From Tolumonas sp008015085 (GTDB lineage Bacteria; Pseudomonadota; Gammaproteobacteria; Enterobacterales; Aeromonadaceae), in contig JAJUJX010000006.1 of the NCBI GenBank assembly GCA_029265125.1, forward strand, positions 62,001-126,000: a DNA stretch of 64,000 bases. The letters run 5' to 3'. Made by a program: the position numbers and the translations under genes. The notes below the pieces were generated by a model. The model saw only the letters and a list, made by a program, of their open reading frames with translations, had not been told where the DNA came from and did not search any database. Shown piece after piece: positions 25,016 through 33,697 of the stretch. Every line of letters starts with the position of its first letter. The stretch's first letter is position 1.

Positions 25016-26422
25016 ATGCAGCATAAGAAACTGAAAGATTTTCCAAAGAATTTTTTCTGGGGTGCATCGACCTCTGCCTATCAGGTGGAAGGCGCCTGGG
25101 ATAAAGACGGTAAAGGCCCGTCAGTGATCGACATGGCACCGGTTGTGCCCGGTACTACCGATTTCAAAGTTACCAGTGATCACTATCATCACTACAAAGA
25201 AGACGTAAAACTGTTCGCAGAATTAGGCCTGAAAGCCTATCGCTTCTCGATTGCCTGGACACGTATCTTCCCGCACGGCACTGGCGAAATTAACCCGCTG
25301 GGTGTGGCGTTCTATAACAATCTGATCAATGAGCTGAAAGCCCATAACATTGAGCCGATTGTGACCATTTACCACTTCGATCTGCCGTATGCCTTACAGC
25401 AGAAAGGTGGCTGGTCTAATCGTGATACGGTCGATGCCTTTGCGTTCTACTGTGAAACCCTGTTCGAGCTGTATGGCGATCGTGTGAAATACTGGCTGAC
25501 CATCAACGAGCAGAACATGATGATCCTGCACGGTGATGCGATCGGCACGAAGAGTGTGACCGCGGAAAACCCGGAAAAAGACCTCTATCAGCAGAACCAT
25601 CACATGCTGCTGGCACAGGCGAAAGCGATGAAGGCCTGCCATGAAATTCTGCCACATGCGAAGATTGGTCCGGCACCAAATATTTCTGCGATCTATCCGG
25701 CTTCTTCCAAACCGGAAGATGTGTTGGCGGCCAGCAACTGTTCTGCGATTCGTAACTGGTTGTATCTGGATATGGCGGTGTATGGCCGTTACAACAACAT
25801 CGCCTGGGCATTCCTCGAAGAGCGCAATGCAACGCCGGATATTCAGGAAGGCGACATGGAAATCATGGCCAGTGCGAAGCCTGATTTCATCGCATTTAAC
25901 TACTATTCCACCCAGACAGTCGCGGCCAGTTCCGGTGATGCCAGTGATCGCGGTTCCACTGGCGACCAGCAGATTGTCGTAGGTGAGATTGGTGTTTATA
26001 AGGGCGCTTCAAACCCGAACCTCAGCAAGAACGATTTTGGCTGGGAGATCGACCCGGTGGGTTTCCGCAACACCTTGCGTGAAATCTACGAACGTTATGC
26101 ACTACCGCTGATCGTGACCGAGAACGGTCTGGGGGCATTCGATAAAGTCGAAGCCGATGGCAGCATTCAGGACGATTACCGCATCAACTACCTGCAGGCG
26201 CATATCGACCAAATTCAGCTGGCGCTTACCGACGGTGTTGATGTGTTCGGCTTCTGCCCATGGTCTGCGATAGATCTGGTCTCTACCCATCAGGGCTGCA
26301 GTAAACGCTACGGCTTTATTCACGTTAACCGTGATGAATTTGACCTGAAAGACATGAAGCGCTCAAAGAAGAAGAGCTTCTTCTGGTATAACGCGCTGAT
26401 CGCGAAAAACGGCGCGAAATAG
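25016..26422 (+). CDS. 6-phospho-beta-glucosidase, GH1 family
   Basis: Hydrolyses phosphorylated beta-glucosides (cellobiose-6-phosphate, arbutin or salicin phosphates) delivered by the PTS. 468 aa TIM barrel. The catalytic acid is Glu165 in LTINEQN and the nucleophile is Glu369 in LIVTENG. The N-terminal GH1 signature FFWGASTSAYQVEGAW is present. The phosphate-recognising loop near the C-terminus reads SKRYGFIHVN, typical of 6-phospho-GH1 enzymes (BglA/AscB/CelF type). SD GGAG precedes ATG 25016. It is downstream of operator 1, closed by an intrinsic terminator, and followed by PTS genes under their own operator. Confidence 0.95.
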   Translation: MQHKKLKDFPKNFFWGASTSAYQVEGAWDKDGKGPSVIDMAPVVPGTTDFKVTSDHYHHYKEDVKLFAELGLKAYRFSIAWTRIFPHGTGEINPLGVAFYNNLINELKAHNIEPIVTIYHFDLPYALQQKGGWSNRDTVDAFAFYCETLFELYGDRVKYWLTINEQNMMILHGDAIGTKSVTAENPEKDLYQQNHHMLLAQAKAMKACHEILPHAKIGPAPNISAIYPASSKPEDVLAASNCSAIRNWLYLDMAVYGRYNNIAWAFLEERNATPDIQEGDMEIMASAKPDFIAFNYYSTQTVAASSGDASDRGSTGDQQIVVGEIGVYKGASNPNLSKNDFGWEIDPVGFRNTLREIYERYALPLIVTENGLGAFDKVEADGSIQDDYRINYLQAHIDQIQLALTDGVDVFGFCPWSAIDLVSTHQGCSKRYGFIHVNRDEFDLKDMKRSKKKSFFWYNALIAKNGAK

Positions 26423-26437
26423 TCGTTATCTGTATCG

Positions 26438-26468
26438 AAAAGGCTCCGATCGTGGGGCCTTTTCTTTA
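26438..26468 (+). terminator. Intrinsic terminator after the 6-phospho-beta-glucosidase gene
   Basis: Stem AAAAGGCTCC/GGGGCCTTTT with one T-G wobble, 6-nt loop GATCGT, then TTTTCTTTAT. It separates the glucosidase transcript from the PTS operon. Confidence 0.88.
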
Positions 26469-26572
26469 TATTGGATATACCTGATTCTGTTTTTCACTCT
26501 GCCGTTTTTGATCCTGGATCACAAAAAATCCTGCCGGTTAAACACCTCTTACGTTTTGAGAAATGACTCACA

Positions 26573-26612
26573 GAAACCGGTTTCAGTCTGTGGGATTATG
26601 CAACCGGTTGCA
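26573..26612. promoter_or_regulatory. Tandem LacI-type operators upstream of the PTS genes
   Basis: Two palindromes with CCGG centres: GAAACCGGTTTC at 26573-26584 and TGCAACCGGTTGCA at 26599-26612, with centres 27 bases apart. The second is identical to operator 1 at 24724. The spacing would allow two repressor dimers on nearby faces of the helix. They lie 74-113 bases upstream of the EIIB start codon. Confidence 0.75.
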
Positions 26613-26685
26613 ATGTTGCTTGGGGGCGACAGCATCAACTGAACACACAACAGGATGCATTGGGGAAACCCAGGGGTGAGTGATT

Positions 26686-26991
26686 ATGAAAAAGATTTTC
26701 TTATGTTGCGCGGCGGGTATGTCAACCAGCATGGTCGTGAACAAAATGAAACAGGCTGCAACACAGAAAGGTATTGAAGCCGAAATCATTGCCGTTGCGA
26801 TGGAAGAGTTTGACAGCACACTGCCGAAGTATGACTGCTGTCTGCTGGGGCCGCAGATCAAATACAAATTCGAAGAGTTTAAGAAGAAAGCTGAAGTTGT
26901 CGGCAAACCGATTGCCGTTATCAACAGCATGGATTACGGCATGATGCGCGGCGACAAAATTCTCGCTGACGCACTGGCCATGATGCAATAA
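26686..26991 (+). CDS. PTS cellobiose/beta-glucoside-specific EIIB
   Basis: Cytoplasmic phosphocarrier of a lactose/cellobiose-family PTS permease, 101 aa. The phosphocysteine is Cys8 in FLCCAAGMSTSMV, aligning with the active Cys of ChbB/CelA. ATG 26686 is preferred to the in-frame GTG at 26680 because AGGGG lies 9 bases upstream of it but only 3 from GTG. First gene of EIIB-EIIC-EIIA, under the tandem operators. Confidence 0.95.
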   Translation: MKKIFLCCAAGMSTSMVVNKMKQAATQKGIEAEIIAVAMEEFDSTLPKYDCCLLGPQIKYKFEEFKKKAEVVGKPIAVINSMDYGMMRGDKILADALAMMQ

Positions 26992-27015
26992 GACAACGTC
27001 AGGGAGACACAGCAA

Positions 27016-28320
27016 ATGTCGAATGCATTTTTTGATTTTATCGAGAATAAGATCAGCCCCATCGCCGCGCGGGCGGGGACTCAGCGTCACATCATGGCCG
27101 TTCGTGACGGTTTTATCGGTGCAATGCCATTCATGATCGTAGGTTCATTCCTGCTCGTGTTTGCGTTCCCACCATTTTCACCTGATACCACCTTCGGCTT
27201 CGGTCAGTGGTGGCTGTCGATGTCTAAACAGTATTTCAACGAGATCATGACACCATTCAATATGTCGATGGGGATCATGGCTTGTTATATCAGTGCGGGT
27301 ATCGCCTATAACCTGGCGCAGAGCTACAAAATCGACGCGTTCCCTTGTGCGATGCTCTCACTGATGACCTTCCTGTTGATTGCCGCGCCAATGAAAGATG
27401 GTGCGCTGTCTGCTGGTTTCCTCGGTGGTACTGGTATTTTCACTACCATCATCGTGGGTATCTACGTTACTGAACTGATGCGTTTCCTGAAAGTGCGCAA
27501 CATCGGTATCAAATTGCCTGAACAAGTGCCGGAAAAAATCCGTCAGTCATTCAACCTGCTGATCCCGGCTCTGGTAGTGATCCTGACTATTTACCCTTTG
27601 AACCTGTTTATTCAGCATCAATTTGGCATGCTGCTGCCAGAAGTGATCATGGCAGTGTTCAAACCTCTGATTTCTGCGGCTGACTCACTGCCTGCAATCC
27701 TGTTTGCGGTGTTCCTGTGCCACGTTTTATGGTTTGCCGGTATCCACGGTGCGGCCATCGTGGGTGGTATCTTACAGCCTTTCTATCTGGTGAACCTGGG
27801 TCTGAACCAGGAGGCGCTGGCGGCTGGTCAGGCCCTGCCTCATATCTTCGCAGAAGCATTCTGGGCATTCTTCATCGTGCTGGGTGGTTCTGGTGCCACT
27901 TTAGGTCTGGTGCTGCTTTATACCCGCAGTAAATCCGCGCACCTGCGTGCGATCGGTAAACTGGGTATCGTTCCTGCCTGCTTTAACATTAACGAACCCG
28001 TGATTTTCGGTAGTCCACTGGTGATGAACCCAATCCTGTTCTTCCCATTTGTGGTTGCGCCAATGGTCAACGCCACCATCGCCTGGTTTGCAGCAACTTC
28101 TGGTCTGATTGGCAAAGTCATCTCTCTGGTGCCATGGACTGCGCCTGCGCCAATCGGTGCGGCATGGGGTGCTGGCTGGATGGTGAGCAATGGCTTGCTG
28201 GTTGTTGCGCTGATTGTGATCGACCTGCTGATCTACCTGCCTTTCTTCAAAGTGTATGAGAAGCAACTGCTGGAACAAGAAGCGGAAATGGCTGCTGAGA
28301 TGGAAGCCAGCGCAGCGTAA
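27016..28320 (+). CDS. PTS cellobiose/beta-glucoside-specific EIIC
   Basis: Membrane permease subunit of the PTS, 434 aa, about 10 TM helices. The family opening DFIENKISPIAARAGTQRHI and VRDGFIGAMPFMIVGS are present, and the substrate-site signature FNINEPVIFGSPLVMNP lies at about 318-334. It receives phosphate from EIIB and delivers sugar-phosphate to the GH1 enzyme. It starts 24 bases after EIIB with SD GGGAG and is followed by EIIA. Confidence 0.96.
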   Translation: MSNAFFDFIENKISPIAARAGTQRHIMAVRDGFIGAMPFMIVGSFLLVFAFPPFSPDTTFGFGQWWLSMSKQYFNEIMTPFNMSMGIMACYISAGIAYNLAQSYKIDAFPCAMLSLMTFLLIAAPMKDGALSAGFLGGTGIFTTIIVGIYVTELMRFLKVRNIGIKLPEQVPEKIRQSFNLLIPALVVILTIYPLNLFIQHQFGMLLPEVIMAVFKPLISAADSLPAILFAVFLCHVLWFAGIHGAAIVGGILQPFYLVNLGLNQEALAAGQALPHIFAEAFWAFFIVLGGSGATLGLVLLYTRSKSAHLRAIGKLGIVPACFNINEPVIFGSPLVMNPILFFPFVVAPMVNATIAWFAATSGLIGKVISLVPWTAPAPIGAAWGAGWMVSNGLLVVALIVIDLLIYLPFFKVYEKQLLEQEAEMAAEMEASAA

Positions 28321-28364
28321 ACAAGAACAGACAGAATCTTTAAAGTATTAGTGGAGACGTAAAA

Positions 28365-28694
28365 ATGGATATGGAATCAACCGTGATGGAATTGATCATC
28401 AACGCTGGCGAAGCCCGTAGTTATGCCATGCAGGCACTGCGTGCCGCGAAGCAGGGTGACTGGGATCTGGTGGATGAACAACTGACAGAAGCATCTGCTG
28501 CATCAAAACGTGCACACGATGTGCAAACCATGCTGATTGGTATGGACGAAGGCTGCGGCAAAATCCCGGTGAATCTGGTGATGGTTCATGCACAGGATCA
28601 CATCATGACCTCGATGCTGGCCCGTGAAATGATTGAAGAACTGATCGAAATTCACCGTCAGCGTCAGCCAGCGAAAACGGTCCAAGCGGCTTAA
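28365..28694 (+). CDS. PTS lactose/cellobiose-specific EIIA
   Basis: A 109-aa helical trimeric phosphocarrier. The probable phospho-His is His75 in VMVHAQDHIM, matching the VHAxDxxM motif of ChbA/LacF. Typical family segment LIINAGEARSYAMQALRAAK at the N-terminus. SD GGAG lies 8 bases from the ATG. Last structural gene of the PTS operon; a long inverted repeat and a strong terminator follow before the LacI-type regulator gene. Confidence 0.95.
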   Translation: MDMESTVMELIINAGEARSYAMQALRAAKQGDWDLVDEQLTEASAASKRAHDVQTMLIGMDEGCGKIPVNLVMVHAQDHIMTSMLAREMIEELIEIHRQRQPAKTVQAA

Positions 28695-28701
28695 TCACGC
28701 A

Positions 28702-28751
28702 CTCAGAGAGTATGCCGCATTCAGGGGTGAACAACAGGCATGCTCTCTGAG
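28702..28751 (+). repeat. Long inverted repeat after the EIIA gene
   Basis: Arms of 15 bases (28702-28716 and 28737-28751) pair at 14 positions plus one wobble, with a 20-nt loop. No T-tract follows, and a true terminator lies about 70 bases on, so this is more likely an RNA-stabilising hairpin than the main terminator. Confidence 0.7.
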
Positions 28752-28818
28752 ACTTACCGATAATCTTCTGACCTGGTGAGCTCCTGAATATTTTACCTGT
28801 GCGTCTAATGCCTGTTCC

Positions 28819-28856
28819 GCCGGGCTGAACTTCCCCGTGTTCAGTCCGGCTTTTTT
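28819..28856 (+). terminator. Intrinsic terminator of the PTS operon
   Basis: Stem GCCGGGCTGAAC/GTTCAGTCCGGC (28819-28830 and 28839-28850; one G-T wobble), 8-nt loop, then TTTTTTATTT. It separates the PTS genes from the regulator gene. Confidence 0.93.
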
Positions 28857-28959
28857 ATTTCACCATCAACCCCTTTGATTTGTACTTTTTAAAATCAGTC
28901 ATAGATAATGGCTTTTTATCGGTTCCTATACCGTTGTTCAGAGAGGAGTTTTTCAGTCT

Positions 28960-29988
28960 ATGGCCACGATGCTGGATGTTTCCCGTAAAGCCGGGGTCTC
29001 AAAATCGACGGTATCCCGTGTGCTGAACGGAACAGCGAAGATCTCTGAAGCAACAAAGCAGGCCGTTTTTCAGGCGATCGAAGAATTGAATTACCGGCCG
29101 AACGTGCTGGCTCAGTCGCTTTCCAAGCAGGAAACCAACACCATTGGTCTGGTGATCCCGCGGGGTTCTAATACCTCACAATATCTGGCGCTGTTGATCG
29201 AGATCTGTCAGGAGCTGGCAGATAAAGCCGGAAAATTCCTGATGATTACACAAGTTAATGATCAGCCGGATGGGGGGGTCAAGGCGATCCGCTCGCTGGT
29301 CGATCGACGTTGCGATGCGGTGCTTTATTACAACAACTCCTTTTTTGATCATTACAATATTCGTGGTGATGAGCTGAGTGATCTGATTGATGAGCTGCCG
29401 GTGCCTTTGGTAGTGATGAACTGCTATCTGCCGCGTCATCCGCAAAATTGCGTCTGGTTTGATCATTCACAGGGTGCCCGTTTACCGGTGGAATATCTGC
29501 TGGCGCAGGGGCATAAACGAATTGCGTATATTGCCGGGCCGCTGAATCAGCGCACCGCGCAGCTGCGTCTGCAAGGGTATCAAGCCGCGCTAGCGACGGC
29601 GGGCATTACGTTTGATCCCTTACTGGTTGCAGAAGGTGACCGTTATTATCACGGCGGCTATAGTGCCTGTAATCAGTTGCTTCAGCGTAAAACCGAGTTC
29701 ACCGCACTTTGCTGCTTTAATGATCTGACCGCTATCGGTGCACTGAAGGCATTAGAGGAGCATGGTATTGCTGTGCCGCAGCAAGTTTCGCTGTTTGGAT
29801 TTGATAATGAAGCGGTGCTTGATTACCTTTCCCCCTCATTATCTTCTGTGCAGTTACCGGCACATGCCTTTGTGACCCATGCGATGACTCTGTTGCTGGA
29901 TAAGTTAACCAGTACGGAAACTCCGAAGCAGGATGACAGTGAGTTTATTGGTGAACTGGTCGTTCGTGGTTCGGTGGCAGCACTTTAA
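28960..29988 (+). CDS. LacI-family transcriptional regulator of the beta-glucoside locus
   Basis: A 342-aa repressor of the AscG/GalR type. N-terminal HTH: MLDVSRKAGVSKSTVSRVLN at about 4-23 followed by the hinge-helix region NYRPNVLAQSLS; then a periplasmic-binding-protein-like effector domain beginning TNTIGLVIPRGS. LacI-type hinge helices favour operators with a central CG step, matching the ACCGGT palindromes at 24724, 26573 and 26599. The effector is likely a phosphorylated beta-glucoside. Own promoter after the terminator. It is convergent with the MFS gene, stop codons 8 bases apart. Confidence 0.93.
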   Translation: MATMLDVSRKAGVSKSTVSRVLNGTAKISEATKQAVFQAIEELNYRPNVLAQSLSKQETNTIGLVIPRGSNTSQYLALLIEICQELADKAGKFLMITQVNDQPDGGVKAIRSLVDRRCDAVLYYNNSFFDHYNIRGDELSDLIDELPVPLVVMNCYLPRHPQNCVWFDHSQGARLPVEYLLAQGHKRIAYIAGPLNQRTAQLRLQGYQAALATAGITFDPLLVAEGDRYYHGGYSACNQLLQRKTEFTALCCFNDLTAIGALKALEEHGIAVPQQVSLFGFDNEAVLDYLSPSLSSVQLPAHAFVTHAMTLLLDKLTSTETPKQDDSEFIGELVVRGSVAAL

Positions 29989-29996
29989 ATTTCCTT

Positions 29997-31469
29997 TTAC
30001 CGGATCTGTTTCTGCCACAGACTGTGGAGCATCAGTCCGGCACCCAATACGGCTATCAACATAAAGAAATCCAGACAGGACATGATGGTCGACTGGCGCG
30101 TGACCAGTGTCAGCAGGCCAGAAGGTGACATCGCGCTCTGCTGAAAGCTATCGATAGGCACACTTTCAGCCAATCGGGTGTAATGCAGGGCTTCGCGGTG
30201 TTGCAGAAAGACGTTGGTAATAGAAACGCCGGTCGAGTTCATCAGTTCCCGCAGCATGTTTTTCGTTTGATAGGCCTGCGAAAAAATCCGGTTATCCGTT
30301 TCCCTGAAGGTATGAAAGGCTGCGGTGCCCTGACCAATGGCTGTAAACCCCGTCAGAATCAGCAGCGGCAGGGCGATTTGCCAGAGCGTTGCCTGTGGGG
30401 TGAGCTGACTGCACAGCAATCCAAACAACGCCAGACAGCCAAAAGCGAACAGCAGATAGTGGCGTTGATGTCGGTAGCGGGCTGCCGTATTAAGGTGCAG
30501 CCAGGCAAATGGTAATGCGCAGGCACCTGCCGCACTGATCACCACTCCACAGTTCAAGACAGGGACGTTCAGCCCTTGCTGCAGAAATATCGGTATCAGA
30601 TAGTTGATCGACGACAGCAGCAAATAGCACACTGCATAGTAGAACAATCCGCTCAGGTAGCGTCCGGTAAAGAGATGGCGGAATGGCAGGAAAGAACGAT
30701 GCCGCTGATGCTCGATATAGATAAAACCGGCAAACGCAATCAGGGAAACCGGCAGGCAGGCCAGCAACAGATGATCGTCACTGAGGTCATATGGCAGGTT
30801 TTCCATGATGTATTGCAATACAAAAACACCCCCGACCAGTGCCAGCATACTGCCCGGATGCAGTTTTCCCGTCAGGCGTAATTTACGCACATTACTCACC
30901 GTTTTCCCGCTTAGCCACCAAATCAGCGCAATCTGTGGTAATTGGATCAGTAATAACAGCCGCCAGCTGCCATGTTCCAGTATCATTGAGGCCAGAAAGG
31001 GTGCGAGCGCACTGCAACCGACCAGACTGTAAGCCATGTAGCGGATCGCCAGACCGCGTCCGGTTGGGGATGCCGGGAAATAGTTCACATGTACCCGCGC
31101 TGCGGTAAAGAAGGCGGAGCCGCCAATCGCCTGAATGGCTCTGCCAAGAATGAACACCAACGGTGTATCGGCATTGGCGCAGAGCAGGGCGCCAGCGGCA
31201 AAACAGAGTAAAGCCAGGCGAATACAGCGCCGGTAGCTCAGATGTGACACCAGCCAGTGATGCTGGGCAATCATGATAATCGCGATACCGGCATAGATGG
31301 CCGTCGATAGACTGTAGGTCTGCCGGGTCATGCCCAGCGCCCCGCACAGATAGGATGAGGCAAAGGACAGCATGGCGTTCTGAATGAACTCCACACAGAC
31401 CATCAGACTGATATTGATGCGTAATAACTGCCGGATAACGGGAGGATTGAACGGACCTGCGTACAACAT
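29997..31469 (-). CDS. MFS transporter, probably drug/efflux type
   Basis: About 490 aa with roughly 14 hydrophobic segments, consistent with the DHA2 (EmrB/QacA) branch. Visible family features: a substrate-entry helix region with LGRAIQAIGGSAFFTAARVH (motif-C-like) and a cytoplasmic loop RYRHQRHYLLFAFG between later helices. The substrate is unknown. ATG 31469 is preferred to ATG 31484 because GAGG lies 8 bases upstream. Divergent from a LysR gene with a 75-base shared gap, the usual arrangement for a regulator and its target. Confidence 0.9.
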   Translation of the reverse strand: MLYAGPFNPPVIRQLLRINISLMVCVEFIQNAMLSFASSYLCGALGMTRQTYSLSTAIYAGIAIIMIAQHHWLVSHLSYRRCIRLALLCFAAGALLCANADTPLVFILGRAIQAIGGSAFFTAARVHVNYFPASPTGRGLAIRYMAYSLVGCSALAPFLASMILEHGSWRLLLLIQLPQIALIWWLSGKTVSNVRKLRLTGKLHPGSMLALVGGVFVLQYIMENLPYDLSDDHLLLACLPVSLIAFAGFIYIEHQRHRSFLPFRHLFTGRYLSGLFYYAVCYLLLSSINYLIPIFLQQGLNVPVLNCGVVISAAGACALPFAWLHLNTAARYRHQRHYLLFAFGCLALFGLLCSQLTPQATLWQIALPLLILTGFTAIGQGTAAFHTFRETDNRIFSQAYQTKNMLRELMNSTGVSITNVFLQHREALHYTRLAESVPIDSFQQSAMSPSGLLTLVTRQSTIMSCLDFFMLIAVLGAGLMLHSLWQKQIR

Positions 31470-31509
31470 GATGACACCTCGCATGAGGTCGTCATTGTTC
31501 GTAAAGCGC

Positions 31510-31515
31510 TATAAT
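31510..31515 (+). promoter_or_regulatory. Possible -10 element of the LysR gene
   Basis: TATAAT, a perfect -10 hexamer, 30 bases upstream of the LysR-family start codon. No good -35 is seen at 16-18 bases, which fits an activator-dependent or autoregulated promoter. Confidence 0.4.
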
Positions 31516-31544
31516 GAATCAAATGGGTAATAATCATATCTGTC

Positions 31545-32498
31545 ATGCAAAATTTGAATAACGGACGTACCGATACCTTTTTCCAGCAGTTCCGCCACTG
31601 GGATCTGAACCTGCTGGTCGTGCTGGAGGCGCTGTATACCGAACAGGGTAACGTGACGCGGGCTGCACAACGGGTCGGGTTAAGCCAGTCTGCGATGAGT
31701 CATGCGCTCAACCGGCTGCGTGAGATGCTGGATGACCCGTTGTTTATCAAGCGTGGTCATCGCATGGAAGCAACCCGTAGGGCTATGGCACTGGCGCCGG
31801 TGGTGGCCGGGTGGCTGGAACAGATCCGCACCCAGTTGCACCCGCCGGAGTTTGATCCGGCCACCGTGCAACAGGAGATTAATGTCGCCATACCGGAACA
31901 TCTGGAGCGGCTGGTGTTACCGGCATTACTGGGATTCTTACGAAAACAGGCACCGGGGTTACATTTGCATTCCCGTCCGGTACCGATGGCGCAGCTGACC
32001 GATGCGTTTACGCAGGGGCGGATTGATATGGCGATCATCGGGAATGACTGGGAACCGAAAGAGGCCTATCAATACTGTTTGCTGGCTGAAAGCCGGTTTA
32101 TGTATGTGTATGATGCCCGGCAGTTGCAGTTTGATGATGCGGTCTCATTGGCTGAGCTGGCGGAAGTGCCGCAACTGGCTTCGAACTATTCCCACAAGAC
32201 GGCCACGATCATTGATAACTACTTTGCTGAGCAAGGGGTGACCCGGCGTATAACTGCAACATCTGGCGGTATTACGGCGATTCCGGCAATCCTGGCGGAG
32301 TGTCCGATGCTGTCGATCCTGCCGGAAATTATGGTTGCCGATCATCCGTTATTTGATGCACTGGTTCGGCGGCCTTTTGAGCCGGACAAGGTGCGGGCCC
32401 GGCTTTATCTGGTCTGGCACCGGCTGCATGAGCATGATCCGGCGCAGCAGTTTATCCGTGACTGGCTGCTTCGGCATTTTGCCGCGATGAGTCAATAA
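31545..32498 (+). CDS. LysR-family transcriptional regulator
   Basis: 317 aa. N-terminal winged HTH with DLNLLVVLEALYTEQGNVTR and AAQRVGLSQSAMSHALNRLR (about 20-59), the LysR signature; effector-binding domain from about 95. The closest architecture is the NodD/PcaQ-like group whose opening is FRHWDLNLL. It is divergent from the MFS transporter gene and probably regulates it. Its end is convergent with a probable transporter remnant and an unknown gene. Confidence 0.93.
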   Translation: MQNLNNGRTDTFFQQFRHWDLNLLVVLEALYTEQGNVTRAAQRVGLSQSAMSHALNRLREMLDDPLFIKRGHRMEATRRAMALAPVVAGWLEQIRTQLHPPEFDPATVQQEINVAIPEHLERLVLPALLGFLRKQAPGLHLHSRPVPMAQLTDAFTQGRIDMAIIGNDWEPKEAYQYCLLAESRFMYVYDARQLQFDDAVSLAELAEVPQLASNYSHKTATIIDNYFAEQGVTRRITATSGGITAIPAILAECPMLSILPEIMVADHPLFDALVRRPFEPDKVRARLYLVWHRLHEHDPAQQFIRDWLLRHFAAMSQ

Positions 32499-32585
32499 AC
32501 CAGAAGCTGGTTCCCAACAGACCACAGGCCGCCATTGTTATGGTCATTGGATAGGGTGTTCCGTTTTGTGTAGCCGCAATGACAC
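32497..32585 (-). pseudogene. Probable C-terminal remnant of an MFS (Bcr/CflA-like) transporter
   Basis: In one minus-strand frame the gap after the LysR gene reads VIAATQNGTPYPMTITMAAC and then GLLGTSFWFI. An N-G-T-x-x-P-M turn followed by a last TM helix is how many Bcr/CflA transporters end. No upstream part of the gene remains in this frame and there is no SD, so if real it is a decayed end. The match is from memory and short; chance is possible. Confidence 0.35.
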
Positions 32586-32709
32586 GGCTGTTTCGATGTG
32601 ACCGGCATCAGTCTGGAAATGGTTCACCAGCAGGAAGAATGCCGGTAAAAGCCATGCGATAAATTGAAAAGGGCTGAATGTGCAGAGAGAAGAAAGACAG
32701 AGATGAGAC

Positions 32710-33354
32710 TTATCGTTTCTGTGTCAGCGGAACAGGTTTGTTCAGTGCCTGTTTAATCAGCTGTTCGTTTTTGTGTATTCGCGCTTCGCGCTCTGCGATC
32801 AACTCCGCGATGGATTTGTTTTTCTTTTCTTCTTCTGTAAGCTCCGCTCGTTTTTTCGGTACCAACGTTAGCGGGGCTTCTGGCGTATCTATTTTTGGTG
32901 CGTCATTCAGCACAGTCGGTGGCTCTGCATGAACAAGAATGGTTTCAGGCAACACCGAGTCGGTTAAGCCAGGGGGTTGCTCTGCCATAAACGAGAGCTC
33001 AGATTCAACGGGGATCAGTAATGCAGGCTGACCAGTCGCTTCGCAGATATCAATAACAGACTGCAATTCCGGTGAACCAAACAGAGTGATTGTTGTCTCT
33101 GGTGAGGAGCCAAAAATGCGTCCGGCAAGATGCGCAAAAACATATTCCGGATTATGCATGGCAGCGGAGGGAATATTCAGTTCGATATTGATCGCGTTGT
33201 GTGACTGGATCGCCAGCAACTGCCGGGCGGTTGCAACTGGTAAGCCTTTATCTTTGGCAAAAACCACAACCAAGATATTGGAATAAGAATGCAAATCAAG
33301 ATCAGACAGCAGCGGCAAATCTTCTGCAGCCAGTAATAGTGTGTGTTGTTCCAT
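32710..33354 (-). CDS. Protein of unknown function with charged C-terminal helix
   Basis: A 214-aa protein I do not recognise. The N-terminal ~115 residues look like a compact alpha/beta domain: strands such as NILVVVFA, INIELNIPS and TTITLFGS alternate with helices (VATARQLLAIQ, VFAHLAGRIFG, LQSVIDICEATG). A Pro-rich linker (about 125-160) leads to a strongly charged helix EEEKKNKSIAELIAEREARI near the C-terminus, with a basic end. No signal peptide or TM segment, so it is cytoplasmic. The charged tail suggests nucleic-acid or protein binding, but that is inference. Monocistronic, with a weak SD. Confidence 0.75.
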   Translation of the reverse strand: MEQHTLLLAAEDLPLLSDLDLHSYSNILVVVFAKDKGLPVATARQLLAIQSHNAINIELNIPSAAMHNPEYVFAHLAGRIFGSSPETTITLFGSPELQSVIDICEATGQPALLIPVESELSFMAEQPPGLTDSVLPETILVHAEPPTVLNDAPKIDTPEAPLTLVPKKRAELTEEEKKNKSIAELIAEREARIHKNEQLIKQALNKPVPLTQKR

Positions 33355-33697
33355 ATTTTACCCGTACTTATTAATTTGTATTTTTATTAAGAGTGCATTT
33401 AAACACTACGACAGATGGTTTCTAATGAATACCATAAAAGATGAGATTTGGTAAGTTGCTCGCAAATACAATCCATTATTATAAGAAGCGAAAGGATACC
33501 ATCGTTATCGTTTTTCACTGTTATGGGTGTAAAAGATCGCAAAGAGTCATTCGTTCATACTGTTCCGCAGCAGATCGGCCAGTGCACAGACGATCGGATC
33601 ATACAGTTGCTCTTCGCTGTGCCTATCTGAAAACCGCGTACTATCGCGGTGGTGATGTGAGCAGACTGAAATTGTCTCAGTGTTTATAAGCCAATCG
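33355..33697. other. Intergenic region with an orphan transcript end
   Basis: About 340 bases without a recognisable gene. A plus-strand frame, 33441-33689 (82 codons), ends 8 bases before an intrinsic terminator, but its product is rich in Cys, His and Arg with no family resemblance and it lacks a good SD. A shorter frame begins at 33523 (MGVKDRKESFVHT). The region could encode a small RNA or a decayed gene, and also holds the promoter of the leftward unknown gene. Confidence 0.45.

Noticed and set aside
26505..26526. CRP-like palindrome TGATCCTGGATCA upstream of the PTS genes
   Set aside because: The half-sites are separated by 7 rather than 6 bases and the left half lacks TGTGA; not convincing as a CRP site.
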